Shown: positions 17,717-26,928 of the stretch, piece by piece | How positions within the stretch are numbered: position 1 is the first letter of the stretch | Layout of the letters: every line of letters starts with the position of its first letter | Assembly (NCBI GenBank): GCA_913056395.1 | Contig: CAJXMG010000011.1 | Location: 1 to 64,000, forward strand | Length of the DNA stretch: 64,000 nucleotides | Direction: 5' to 3' | DNA from: an uncultured bacterium | GTDB taxonomy: Bacteria; Planctomycetota; UBA8108; UBA1146 | The notes under the pieces: model-generated | Told to the model about the DNA's origin: nothing | What the model saw: the letters and a program-made list of their open reading frames with translations, nothing else | Database searches by the model: none | Position numbers and translations under genes: made by a program

Positions 17717-18778
17717 GTGGGTTCTATACATGTTTTGACAATTTCTCTCGCAATTTTGATCGGTGGATCTGCCTCCGCAGGAACGCTGCAGGATCCCGTT
17801 GTGCCCATGCTGGAGCAGGCCTTTTCCCAAGGTGACTTCCACACAGCACTGAAAATCGGTCGCAAGCTTCTCGCTCAAGATCCGGACAATCTGCAAACAC
17901 TTCTCATGTGTGGCGCTTCTTGCATCGAATTGGCCAGAGGCCTGACGGATAAAGGCGCCAACATCGGTGCACACAAGGAAGCGCTCATCTACTTCGAGCG
18001 ATTTGTCCGACTCGATCCGAAGCACGGTCAATCAAGAGTTCACCAATCACTGGCCCGATGTCATCTGGTGCTGACCTCTCATGTGAAAGCTCTGGGCCAT
18101 GCAAAGTTGGCTGTACAACACGATTCTGCATCCGCGATGGCGCAGCGGCTGCTGGGCGAATCATGGCAGCAGAACGGTAATCCTGCGAATGCCCTGACAG
18201 CATTCAAGGCCGCTCACCAGTTGGAACCTGGAAGTGCTGATTACCTCGAAGCAGTACAGGATCAGTTACACAAAATGCGCCGCTTTGGTGAATCCCTGCA
18301 ATACATCGAGAAACACCGGGGCAAAGTTCATTCCGATCCGAATAACCAATCAACACTGCATTGGTGCCTCCACGTGACCTGGCTCTCACTGAACAAGGTT
18401 GATCGTGCCCACGAGGCCATCAGCAAAGCCCATGAATTAGAACCTGACGAACCTCGATTCCTCTCTTCACTGGCTGTCAGCCATTATCGAATGGGTGACT
18501 TTGATGAATCTGAAAAGTGGTGCGATCAAACTCTGGCCCACACAGGAACAACAACCCATGCCCGTGCAGTGGTCCAGAGAACCAAAGGCCAGATCCTGAT
18601 GCACCGGAATCAATACGCCCAAGCCAAACCCCTTCTGCAATCTGCGTTAACCGTGCTTGAAGGGGATGGACCCACTACGCTGGCTCTGATCTCCACACTT
18701 CGCCGCCTGGGAGAAACGGAACAGGCGAAAGCCCTGGCGAACCAATATCGCAAATCTGTTGAGAAGAAATCACCATGA
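17717..18778 (+). CDS. Exported TPR-repeat protein
   Basis: A 353-residue protein with a probable signal peptide (HVLTISLAILIGGSASAG) and about eight helix-turn-helix TPR units, clearest at residues 30-62, 113-180 and 225-262 (e.g. GNPANALTAFKAAHQLEPGSADY, HEAISKAHELEPDEPRFLSSLAVSHYRMGDFDESEKW). TPR arrays bind other proteins. The GTG at 17717 has a poor ribosome site; a TTG a few codons later is possible. It overlaps the next gene by 4 nt, and TPR/ASPIC-UnbV pairs of this kind recur in planctomycete genomes, so the two products likely work together. Confidence 0.8.
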   Translation: MGSIHVLTISLAILIGGSASAGTLQDPVVPMLEQAFSQGDFHTALKIGRKLLAQDPDNLQTLLMCGASCIELARGLTDKGANIGAHKEALIYFERFVRLDPKHGQSRVHQSLARCHLVLTSHVKALGHAKLAVQHDSASAMAQRLLGESWQQNGNPANALTAFKAAHQLEPGSADYLEAVQDQLHKMRRFGESLQYIEKHRGKVHSDPNNQSTLHWCLHVTWLSLNKVDRAHEAISKAHELEPDEPRFLSSLAVSHYRMGDFDESEKWCDQTLAHTGTTTHARAVVQRTKGQILMHRNQYAQAKPLLQSALTVLEGDGPTTLALISTLRRLGETEQAKALANQYRKSVEKKSP

Positions 18779-20490
18779 AGGCCCGGCTTCTCGCAATGAT
18801 CTCCATCCTGTTGGGCTGTGAGGCAGCACCACCTCCGGAAGAATCCTGGGTCCTGATGGATCGACCCCCCTTCCCATTTGAATTGGAAGAGAGATCGATC
18901 CCTTTCCAACACGACTCGGGATCACGGGGATTGAGACATATCGGTGAGTCTGTCGGATCCGGAGGGGCACTCTTCGATGTCGATGGAGACGGCTATCTCG
19001 ACCTCTATCTGGTTCAGGGAACAGCAGACGCTGATGCACCCAACGCCGGCATGCCCAAGCCCAACCAACTTTTTCGCGGCACTGCCGAAGGCTTCGTTCT
19101 CCATGAAGGCTTCAGTGGCTATGGCGATACCGGTGATGGGATGGGCTGCGCCGCCGGAGATTTCGATCAGGACGGTGATCAGGACCTTTACATCACCAAC
19201 GATGGACCCGATCGATTGTTGATCAATGACGGCAAGGGTCGCTTCACGGATGAAACAGAGGCAAGAGGTATCGATCAGAGACGATTCGGCAGTGTGGTCA
19301 CCACGGTAGACATCGACCTGGACGGAGACCTGGATCTGTTTGTGGGTCACTATCTGGAGTTTTCCAAGGAAGATTTTGAGCCATGTATGCGCGACGATGT
19401 CGAAGTCTACTGTGCACCCAAAAATTACCCCGGAGTGCCATGCTCTCTTTTGATCAATGATGGCCAAGGCTACTTTTCCGATCTCTCGGAAGAAGCAGGG
19501 CTGAACGCCTTCCCGTCCAAGGCGCTCGGAGTATTGACCACCGATTTCGACCAGGACGGTGACACTGATCTTTATGTCGCCAACGATGGGGAAGCGAACT
19601 TCCTCTTGCTCAACCTCTTCAAGGAAACAGGCGAAGTCCGCTTCTCAGAGGACGCACTTCTCGCCGGTTGTGCCCTTGGTGAGGGTGCCAAGGAGGAAGC
19701 AGGAATGGGAGTTGCTGGAGTCGATCTGGATGAAGACGGTGACGAGGAAATCCTCGTCACCAACTTCGAAGCCCAATCCAACTCCTGTTATCGCAACGAT
19801 GGAGGAGGGATGTTTCTCGAGACCAGCTTCTTCAATGGCATGGCGAGCCCCTCGCTGGCGTGGGTGGGTTTCGGGATTCGAGACATGGACGTCAATCACG
19901 ACACGATTCCTGACATCTTTGTGACCAACGGACATGTGATCGACAACATTGGAGTGGTCTCCCAGGGTCAGCTTCAATTTGCCCAGCCGGATCAGATCTA
20001 TCTGGGTTCGGCAAACGGGTTCTCGGTGATCGAGCCCCATGCCGAGGCACCCTGGAAATCAGGCCGTGCCGCCATCAGTGGCGATATCGACAATGACGGT
20101 GATCTCGATCTGGTCGTGACCTGCTGGAATGACTCTCCACGCATCCTGCGATCCAATGCCATGGGCAGTGCGGGTGCCCCCGTCATTGGACTGGAGTTGG
20201 CAGGTGATGGTCAACGCTGCTCAAAAGATGCGGTGGGGGCGATCATCACCGTCGAATCGATGGGCCAGACCCGAACGCGGGAACACCGCATCCAGTCCTC
20301 GTATCTCGCCAGTCACGATCCGCGACAACTCTTCGCACTGAAACAGGAAGCCCATTCTGCGAATGTGACGATTCGATGGCCTGACGGAACACTCAGCCCA
20401 ACGATTCAGGTCAAACCCGGGGCCTACCATAAAATTGAATTGGGCAAAGGGATCACCCGGGTCAGCCCCTTTTCCGCTCCGAAACCCTGA
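18775..20490 (+). CDS. FG-GAP/VCBS-repeat lipoprotein with ASPIC/UnbV domain (CRTAC1-like)
   Basis: A 571-residue lipoprotein (MISILLGC, Cys15). The body is a beta-propeller of FG-GAP/VCBS repeats, each with a calcium loop: DVDGDGYLDL, DFDQDGDQDL, DIDLDGDLDLF, DFDQDGDTDL, DLDEDGDEEI, DIDNDGDLDL. The C-terminal part (GAIITVESMGQTRTREH....SYLASHDPRQLFAL) is the ASPIC/UnbV domain. Such proteins are surface exposed, calcium-stabilised and possibly adhesive or carbohydrate-binding. It is the last gene of the block from 12285, and its stop directly abuts the convergent phosphatase stop. Confidence 0.9.
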   Translation: MKARLLAMISILLGCEAAPPPEESWVLMDRPPFPFELEERSIPFQHDSGSRGLRHIGESVGSGGALFDVDGDGYLDLYLVQGTADADAPNAGMPKPNQLFRGTAEGFVLHEGFSGYGDTGDGMGCAAGDFDQDGDQDLYITNDGPDRLLINDGKGRFTDETEARGIDQRRFGSVVTTVDIDLDGDLDLFVGHYLEFSKEDFEPCMRDDVEVYCAPKNYPGVPCSLLINDGQGYFSDLSEEAGLNAFPSKALGVLTTDFDQDGDTDLYVANDGEANFLLLNLFKETGEVRFSEDALLAGCALGEGAKEEAGMGVAGVDLDEDGDEEILVTNFEAQSNSCYRNDGGGMFLETSFFNGMASPSLAWVGFGIRDMDVNHDTIPDIFVTNGHVIDNIGVVSQGQLQFAQPDQIYLGSANGFSVIEPHAEAPWKSGRAAISGDIDNDGDLDLVVTCWNDSPRILRSNAMGSAGAPVIGLELAGDGQRCSKDAVGAIITVESMGQTRTREHRIQSSYLASHDPRQLFALKQEAHSANVTIRWPDGTLSPTIQVKPGAYHKIELGKGITRVSPFSAPKP

Positions 20491-21777
20491 TTACTTTCTC
20501 AACTTCGAAGCGAGATAATGCTTCTCGTGAATCACGGTTCCGTCAGAACGGATCAGCCTGCTCCACAGCTCCGCATCCTCATCAAGATCCTTGGCCTCGA
20601 TACTGAGAAAGACTGCCGGTTCGCCTCCATCAAAAACGAGAGACGGATGCGGAACATTAGCGGCCTCGATGACGAAGTTGCCCAGAGGTGAGGTGATCCA
20701 TTCATCGATGGCGTAGCCCCCTCCCTCTTCCGGGGGGTACGAGAGATGTCGACAGCGATGGATATCTCCGGTCACGATCATGACACCGGAGATCCCCTCT
20801 TCACCGATGTACTCCAGCAAGCCATTGCGCTCGTGGGGATACATCATCCAGTTATCCGGTTTGCCCTTCCGAACCGAACCGTTAAAGATCATCCCCGAGG
20901 AGATGATCTTGAAGGGAGCGGTCGATTCCTTCAGTCCACTCTTGAGCCATTGCCACTGGGCTTTGCCCAACAACGTCGGTTTCTCTGGATCGAGTGGGGA
21001 GGGCTCGGTCTTGCCGTACCAGCGGGTATCGAGGAGGAAGACTTCCACCGGCCCGCGTCGGAAACGTGTGTAGACTCCGCCGCCTTCACCATCTCCCATA
21101 CTTCCGAGTGGGTGATATTCGAGAAAAGCCTGACGGGAGTTGTGTCGGTTGCGGATCTCGCCGACCGCATCGTTGACTCCGTAATCGTGATCATCCCAGG
21201 TGGAAGCGACTGCCGTGCTGCGAACCAACTGGTCGAGTCCAGGGTACTTCCAAAAGTCCCGGTGGGCGGATCGCTGTTTCTCCAGATCGGTACTGTCGAT
21301 GTAAGGAGTGTCACCGAGAAAAACCAGCTGGTGCGGTTTTCGCTCTCGAATGGCCCGCCAGATTCCATCCGCTTTGACCACCTTCTTGTTGGCACAGGAA
21401 CCAAAAACCAGACGTGCTTCAGAAGGCCCAGCGGAGGGGATCTCCAGTCGCTGATCCTCCGCGAAGGCCGCCGGCTTGCCATCGACATCGATGCGATACC
21501 GGAAGGTTTCTCCCGGGCGAATCCCTTTTTCAAAAACAAACTCCACTGTGTAGTCGGCATCGGCACTCGAAGTTTGGACAATTCTGCTGAGCTCGTTTCC
21601 AGCCAAGCCCAGAAGGATCGCCTCAACCTTTCGATCCGCAGCATCCACCCGACACCAGACATGGGCTTTTTCAGGGGTGACGCGACCGATCACCGGTCCC
21701 GAGGTAATCAAAGGGTCTGCGGCAATGCTTCCTGAAAAGGAAATCAGCAATGCAAAACAAAAGAGAAAAGCCGGCAT
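20491..21777 (-). CDS. PhoD-like metallophosphatase (alkaline phosphatase D family)
   Basis: The signal peptide (..ALLISFSGSIAAD) is followed by the N-terminal Ig-like PhoD_N domain (SGPVIGRVTPEKAHVWCRVD) and the catalytic domain. Metal ligands are visible in RLVFGSCANKK, LVFLGDTPYID, STWDDHDYGVND and MIVTGDIHRCRH, the standard PhoD set for Ca2+/Fe3+-dependent phosphodiester or monoester cleavage. It is exported, 428 residues, and probably serves phosphate scavenging. No Pho box was identified. The gene is monocistronic and divergent from the glycosyltransferase at 21870. Confidence 0.9.
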   Translation of the reverse strand: MPAFLFCFALLISFSGSIAADPLITSGPVIGRVTPEKAHVWCRVDAADRKVEAILLGLAGNELSRIVQTSSADADYTVEFVFEKGIRPGETFRYRIDVDGKPAAFAEDQRLEIPSAGPSEARLVFGSCANKKVVKADGIWRAIRERKPHQLVFLGDTPYIDSTDLEKQRSAHRDFWKYPGLDQLVRSTAVASTWDDHDYGVNDAVGEIRNRHNSRQAFLEYHPLGSMGDGEGGGVYTRFRRGPVEVFLLDTRWYGKTEPSPLDPEKPTLLGKAQWQWLKSGLKESTAPFKIISSGMIFNGSVRKGKPDNWMMYPHERNGLLEYIGEEGISGVMIVTGDIHRCRHLSYPPEEGGGYAIDEWITSPLGNFVIEAANVPHPSLVFDGGEPAVFLSIEAKDLDEDAELWSRLIRSDGTVIHEKHYLASKLRK

Positions 21778-21869
21778 GGAGTCCTCGTTTTCAGGTGATC
21801 TCGGGTAATCAGTAGTTCATTGAAGGGCCGGTCTCGAATATCCTTCGGCTACGGAAAGGTACGGTGCCC

Positions 21870-23498
21870 ATGAAGCGTTCAGACCCCGGAGGATTCTGGC
21901 TATTACTGCTGGGGCTTCTGGTACTGCTTCCCTCCATCTGGAACGAAACCAGCATCACCGGAGGAGATGAACATCGCATCTCTTTTCGCACCGCTCTGGA
22001 AACCCGGGATGCGGATCAATGGCTGATTCCAACTTACGAGGGTGAACCCCGGCTACGCAAGCCTCCCCTTTTCTACTGGGTTCTGACAGCGACCGCCGAA
22101 TTCCTCGGCCCCTCCCTGTTCAATTTCCGCATCTGGGGCGTCCTTTGTGGAGCCCTCCTCGCCATCTTCACCGCACGCTGGGGCCAACGTCTCTTTTCCG
22201 CTGATCCTGTGCTGACCTTTGTGATCCTCATCTCCTGCCTCGGCCTGGCTACAGAATCCAGACGGGCCATGCTCGACATCCCCATGGCCCTCTTTCTGGT
22301 GCTCGCACTGGAACGGTGGGGAAACTGCATGAAAGAGGCCCGGGGGAGAGACGCCGTGTTCGCCGGGGTATTCCTGGCCATTGCGGCGATGATCAAACCC
22401 ACCGCCATCTATTTCTTTGCAGCAGCCATCCCGGTAATGGCGTGGCTCCAACCCCGTGAAACGGGATTGGTACTGACAGCCAAGCGTCTCTCGGGGCTCC
22501 CCCTGATGCTTGCGGCGTTTTGTCTGCTCTTCCTTCCCTGGTGGTTGTATGTGTATTCGATCTATCCCGACCTGCTTCAGTCCCGCATCGAAGAACAGGT
22601 GCAAAACCGGGAGCTTTCCATTTTGAGATGGGATTCGATTCCACCGCTGATCGGAGGATGGCTCGGCTTGGCCGCCCCCTGGTCCTTTGCCCTGATCTTT
22701 GCGGTCCTGCGATTTCTGCGCCGCCCGGAAGAAGGGTCCGCTCATCCGGAACGCTGGCTCGCAGTGTGGTTGGTGATCGTCTCGATCCCATTCCTGTTCA
22801 TGAAAACTTTTGAACGTTACCTGATCCCGCTTCTTCCGGCGTTCGCCATACTCATCTCCACCTATCTGGACAGCCTCAAGCCGATCCCGTTGCGCCGGCA
22901 CCTTTTGGGAGCGGCATTCATCGTCGCTCTGCCGGCACTTTTTGTGATGCTTTTCACCTACTTCTTTACTGCACCTACCGTGTCACTGCTGACCCTCGGA
23001 ATCCTGTTCATCCTCCTCCGAATGGCACTGCAAACCGACACCGTCAACACAGCACTGTCGGTCGCCCTGACCTGGAGCTTCTGTCTCGGTATTTTGATTC
23101 CGACTGTAGGAATCGGCGAAGGCCCACGTCTCTCGCCAGAAATTCTTAACGGTTCCCTCTACCAGGTGGGGGAGCAGCACGTACCGCTGCTGGACGTGCA
23201 GGCACAACGGCCGATACCCAAGATCGCGGGTGACTCTGACTCCCTGCGCGAACTTCCTGACAACACCTGTTACCTGATTCTCGCCCAGGCAGATCAAGAG
23301 GAGGTGGAGCGCAGCCTGAAGTCCCTCTCCCGGGAATCAGAACGTGTCGGCAACTTTGGGGTCTTCCGCTCTCGCAAAGTCTTCTCACGGTTTTATCGCA
23401 GGGACTGGACAGAAGAGCATCTAAAGGAAGCGCTCATGAGAGACTCTCTGACCCCCCTGAGAAAACCTTGTGTCGTCATCGAGGTCAAGGCTCGCTGA
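21870..23498 (+). CDS. Membrane glycosyltransferase, ArnT-like (PMT_2/GT83)
   Basis: A polytopic protein with the ArnT-type start: first helix, acidic periplasmic loop GGDEHRISFRTALETRDADQWLIP, then EPRLRKPPLFYWVLTATAEFLGPS. About twelve helices and a C-terminal soluble part (residues about 420-540) follow. Enzymes of this class transfer sugar from undecaprenyl-phosphate to lipid A or other envelope acceptors. I place the start at ATG 21870, with GGAAAGG 10 nt upstream, rather than GTG 21864. It shares family but little sequence with the enzyme at 10498. Confidence 0.8.
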   Translation: MKRSDPGGFWLLLLGLLVLLPSIWNETSITGGDEHRISFRTALETRDADQWLIPTYEGEPRLRKPPLFYWVLTATAEFLGPSLFNFRIWGVLCGALLAIFTARWGQRLFSADPVLTFVILISCLGLATESRRAMLDIPMALFLVLALERWGNCMKEARGRDAVFAGVFLAIAAMIKPTAIYFFAAAIPVMAWLQPRETGLVLTAKRLSGLPLMLAAFCLLFLPWWLYVYSIYPDLLQSRIEEQVQNRELSILRWDSIPPLIGGWLGLAAPWSFALIFAVLRFLRRPEEGSAHPERWLAVWLVIVSIPFLFMKTFERYLIPLLPAFAILISTYLDSLKPIPLRRHLLGAAFIVALPALFVMLFTYFFTAPTVSLLTLGILFILLRMALQTDTVNTALSVALTWSFCLGILIPTVGIGEGPRLSPEILNGSLYQVGEQHVPLLDVQAQRPIPKIAGDSDSLRELPDNTCYLILAQADQEEVERSLKSLSRESERVGNFGVFRSRKVFSRFYRRDWTEEHLKEALMRDSLTPLRKPCVVIEVKAR

Positions 23499-23503
23499 AC
23501 CGG

Positions 23504-26500
23504 TCAGGAGGGATCGGTGTCTTCCTCCGATGCGGATTTGAAAAATCCGCTGACCTTCCTCTCGATGGCATCGGTGTATCGATACAGCACCGGGACCACC
23601 AACAGGGTCATCATCGTCGCCACCAAAAGTCCGGCGACAAACACCGTGGCAAAGGGACTCCAGCGCACATCAAAACTGGGAATGCCGATGGACATCGGCA
23701 ACAGTCCGGCGATCGTCGAGATGGTGGTCATCAGGATCGGTCGCATGCGTTCATGTCCCGCCAGCCTCAGCGCCTGATCGAGGGGGAATCCCTCATCCCG
23801 TCGCCTTTGAATGAAATCAACCAGCACGATGGCATCATTGACCACGATCCCCGTCAGTCCCACCAGTGAGATGAACGCGAGCACCGTGATCCAGGCACGC
23901 TCCGGGCGAATCATGTCTTCCGGAAGAACGTCGCCCAGGAAAGCGATCACGGTCATGACGAGAACGACTCCCGTAAAGGAGAACGCCACGTTGGAGATGA
24001 TGACCAACGGATGGAAGAGGGACCTGAACTGGGTGGAAAGGATCAGGTAGATGATGAAAAGAGAGATCCAGAAAGCCAGGAACAGACTCTTGAAGGAGCG
24101 GGCGGTCGATTCCGCTTCACCCTCGAAGCTGAATCCGGCACCGGGGTTTGTGCGGATCTCCGCACCAAAGCGCTCCTCGAGCAGGTACTGAACCGTCGCC
24201 GCAGAGACCACCGCATCGTCGGCAAGGTTGCCGGTGATGTTGACCGAGCGCTGGTAATGACGCCTTCTGAGAATTCCCGGCTCTTCCTCGTCCTCGATGG
24301 ATCCGATCTGGCTGAAGCGCACCATGCTGCCATCCCGGGAGCGGGTGACAGGGAACTCCAGTGCATCGATCGGTTCCACTTCTCCCTCGGGTCGAACGAA
24401 GCGAACCTTCAGCGGAATTTCATCGTCCTTGCGCAGATAATCCCCCACGTACACACCTTCAAAAAGGGCACCGACGAAGAGACGTACCTGCTGGGGATCG
24501 AGGCCCAACTCTGACATCGCATCCGAATCGGGAATAAAGTTGAGACTCTGGGATCTTTGATCGAGATCGCTCGCCAGATCGACCACGCCTTCCAGTCGAC
24601 CACCCTGCTCCGATTCCTTCTTGAGGAACTCATAGGTTCTGTTGGCCAGATCGAAGACCCTTTTCTGGTCATTGCCATGAATCCTGACCGTGACCGGAGA
24701 ACCGGTGGGGGGTCCATCCTTTTGCGCCGTGACTTCTATGCGGACATTCTCTTCGCTCCACTTGCTTCCCAACTGCTTGCGTATCTCACGAATCGCCGTG
24801 TTCGGATTGTCAAAGGTTCTCTCTTCAACAACCGGGAACTCCGCCAGAATCAGACCGAACTGATGGCCAAACTGGGGGCGATACGTGGTGTCGAGCTTGA
24901 TCCCCGACAAACCCACCGCTGCCTCGACAAAACCGGTTGCCCGCAGATCCCGGGAAAGTTCCCTCACTACCCTGTCTGTTTCCTTGAGCCCCGTCCCAGG
25001 TGCGGTATTCACCGACACATTCAAAATCGATGTGTCCTCCGGGAAAAACACCAGCTTCAACAGCGGACGCTGACCCAGACCCGGACCGACCATGCTTTGA
25101 ACGACGATTCCGATGGCGGAGAAGAAGAGGAAAAGGGCAAGCAGGACAACCTTGCCACCATTGCGCTGATTCCACAGGAAGATGCGATCGTAGAATCGTG
25201 ACAGCTTCCCGCCGATGCCTTCCCGGGCCAGATAGGCATCCACACCGACCAGATCCTTCTCGGACGGTATCTCTTCCGTTCCCACCAGCTGATCAAGATC
25301 GCGTACGTGAACCGGCAGGACGATCAGGCATTCAAAGAGACTCACCCCCAGCGCAGTCGCCACACTGATCGGCAAGATCGAGAAGAAGTCACCCACCGTT
25401 CCCGTCATCAGCAACATCGGCAAAAAGGCAGCGATAGTCGTCAACGTGGCAGAACAGATGGGAACAAAGACTTCCTGCACTCCCTTGATCACCGCATTCA
25501 TCGGAGTTTCGCCCAACTCCCTCTGCCGGCGGATGTTTTCCAGAACGATGATGGCATCGTCGACGATGATGCCCACCGTCAGCACAAAGCCGATGAGGCT
25601 GACCTCATTGATGCTTTGCCCCATCACTTCGAAGGCAACAAGGGTTCCCAGGAATGCAAAAATGATGCCGCTGACAGTCAGCACCGCCGAGCGACAGGTA
25701 AAGAACACAAACAAAGCCAGAGCACCCATCGCCGCCAACTCGAGGGAGATATTGCGACTCGAGGCGATGACGACGATGGCCATCGCCGTCAAGATGAACA
25801 CGGCACCGGAAGCGGCCTTCGACCGATTGCTCAGGAAAAAGTACAGTGCCGCAATCACCAGGCAGAGCGCGAGCATCAGGCTGTCGTGGAGGACTGACAT
25901 CGACGCGTTGATCTTCCGGGTCGAGTCAAGAATCATGTGGACATTGAAGGGAATGTCTTTTCTGGACTCCTGAAATCTGGCGGTCACTTCAAGGACCGCA
26001 TCGCGAATCGTGGAGGCGTTGGCATCGCTGTCCTTGAGCACCCTGCAGCCGATGGCGTCTTCACCATCGAGGCTGTTGCCCACTGCTTCGCGAATGGGAA
26101 TCACCCCGGTCTGACTCGACGTCACCAGGTCGGCAACCCTGACCTTGGAACCCGCACCCTGATTGCGGACGATGACCTGAAGCACATCCTCCGGATTTCT
26201 GGGACGGGTATCGATGCGGATCGATCGTTCCCCCAACTCTGTTTCAATCTGGCCGGAGGGGATAAACCCGCCCTCCCGGTTGATCGCCGCGAGAACCTCC
26301 TGAAAGGTCACCCCATGACGTTCGAGGAGGTCGGGATTGAGAGCGACCTGGAACTGGTCAAACTCTTCGCCGGCAAAATCGATGCGTTTGACTCCGGGTA
26401 TCCGTTCAAGCTCATCGCGCAGATCCTTGGCCAACAGAATCAGTGCCCGCTTGCTCAACTCGGAATCCGCACGCTCGACCAGCATCACCTGAATCACCGG

Positions 26501-26926
26501 CACCCATGAATCGACGTCCAGCTCCATAAAAAGCGGTTGCAGAGGCTTACCGTTGACCTGGGGCAGGGCGTTCAGTGCGGAAAGCACTCGCAGGCGGAAC
26601 TCGCGGTATTCTTTTTCGGTGGTCAGATCGTCATCGAATTTGACCAGCACCTCACTGCGTCCCGGGACTGAAGTACTGGAGACATACTCCGCAGATTCGA
26701 GACCACGAACCGCATTCTCGATGGGCTTGGTGACCAGTCGCTCCACTTCTTCAGCGGAGGCACCAGGGTACCGAAGTGCAACCTGCACCTGGCGGAATGA
26801 CATGTTGGGGAAAACTTCGACGGGAAGATTGGGAATCGCCACGATCAGTGCGTAGGCGATCAAGCCGAAGAAGACGATGTTGACCGGTACGGTCGAGCGA
26901 AGCACCAATTGAAAAAATGCGCGCAT
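23504..26926 (-). CDS. RND-family efflux transporter (HAE1/AcrB-like) with apparent extra helices
   Basis: An 1140-residue RND pump: TM1 at residues 12-32, porter domains with PGASAEEVERLVTKPIE, TM4 proton-relay residues Asp456-Asp457 in GIIVDDAIIVLENI, the second porter half, and the C-terminal helix set ending ..VDFIQRRRDEG.. and GIPSFDVRWSPFATVFVAGLL. The DD pair sits about 49 positions later than in AcrB because residues 372-412 add roughly 40 hydrophobic residues between TM2 and TM3. It would export hydrophobic or amphipathic compounds in a tripartite complex. The fusion protein gene lies 2 nt upstream; no TolC-like gene is in the window. Confidence 0.9.
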   Translation of the reverse strand: MRAFFQLVLRSTVPVNIVFFGLIAYALIVAIPNLPVEVFPNMSFRQVQVALRYPGASAEEVERLVTKPIENAVRGLESAEYVSSTSVPGRSEVLVKFDDDLTTEKEYREFRLRVLSALNALPQVNGKPLQPLFMELDVDSWVPVIQVMLVERADSELSKRALILLAKDLRDELERIPGVKRIDFAGEEFDQFQVALNPDLLERHGVTFQEVLAAINREGGFIPSGQIETELGERSIRIDTRPRNPEDVLQVIVRNQGAGSKVRVADLVTSSQTGVIPIREAVGNSLDGEDAIGCRVLKDSDANASTIRDAVLEVTARFQESRKDIPFNVHMILDSTRKINASMSVLHDSLMLALCLVIAALYFFLSNRSKAASGAVFILTAMAIVVIASSRNISLELAAMGALALFVFFTCRSAVLTVSGIIFAFLGTLVAFEVMGQSINEVSLIGFVLTVGIIVDDAIIVLENIRRQRELGETPMNAVIKGVQEVFVPICSATLTTIAAFLPMLLMTGTVGDFFSILPISVATALGVSLFECLIVLPVHVRDLDQLVGTEEIPSEKDLVGVDAYLAREGIGGKLSRFYDRIFLWNQRNGGKVVLLALFLFFSAIGIVVQSMVGPGLGQRPLLKLVFFPEDTSILNVSVNTAPGTGLKETDRVVRELSRDLRATGFVEAAVGLSGIKLDTTYRPQFGHQFGLILAEFPVVEERTFDNPNTAIREIRKQLGSKWSEENVRIEVTAQKDGPPTGSPVTVRIHGNDQKRVFDLANRTYEFLKKESEQGGRLEGVVDLASDLDQRSQSLNFIPDSDAMSELGLDPQQVRLFVGALFEGVYVGDYLRKDDEIPLKVRFVRPEGEVEPIDALEFPVTRSRDGSMVRFSQIGSIEDEEEPGILRRRHYQRSVNITGNLADDAVVSAATVQYLLEERFGAEIRTNPGAGFSFEGEAESTARSFKSLFLAFWISLFIIYLILSTQFRSLFHPLVIISNVAFSFTGVVLVMTVIAFLGDVLPEDMIRPERAWITVLAFISLVGLTGIVVNDAIVLVDFIQRRRDEGFPLDQALRLAGHERMRPILMTTISTIAGLLPMSIGIPSFDVRWSPFATVFVAGLLVATMMTLLVVPVLYRYTDAIERKVSGFFKSASEEDTDPS

Positions 26927-26928
26927 CG

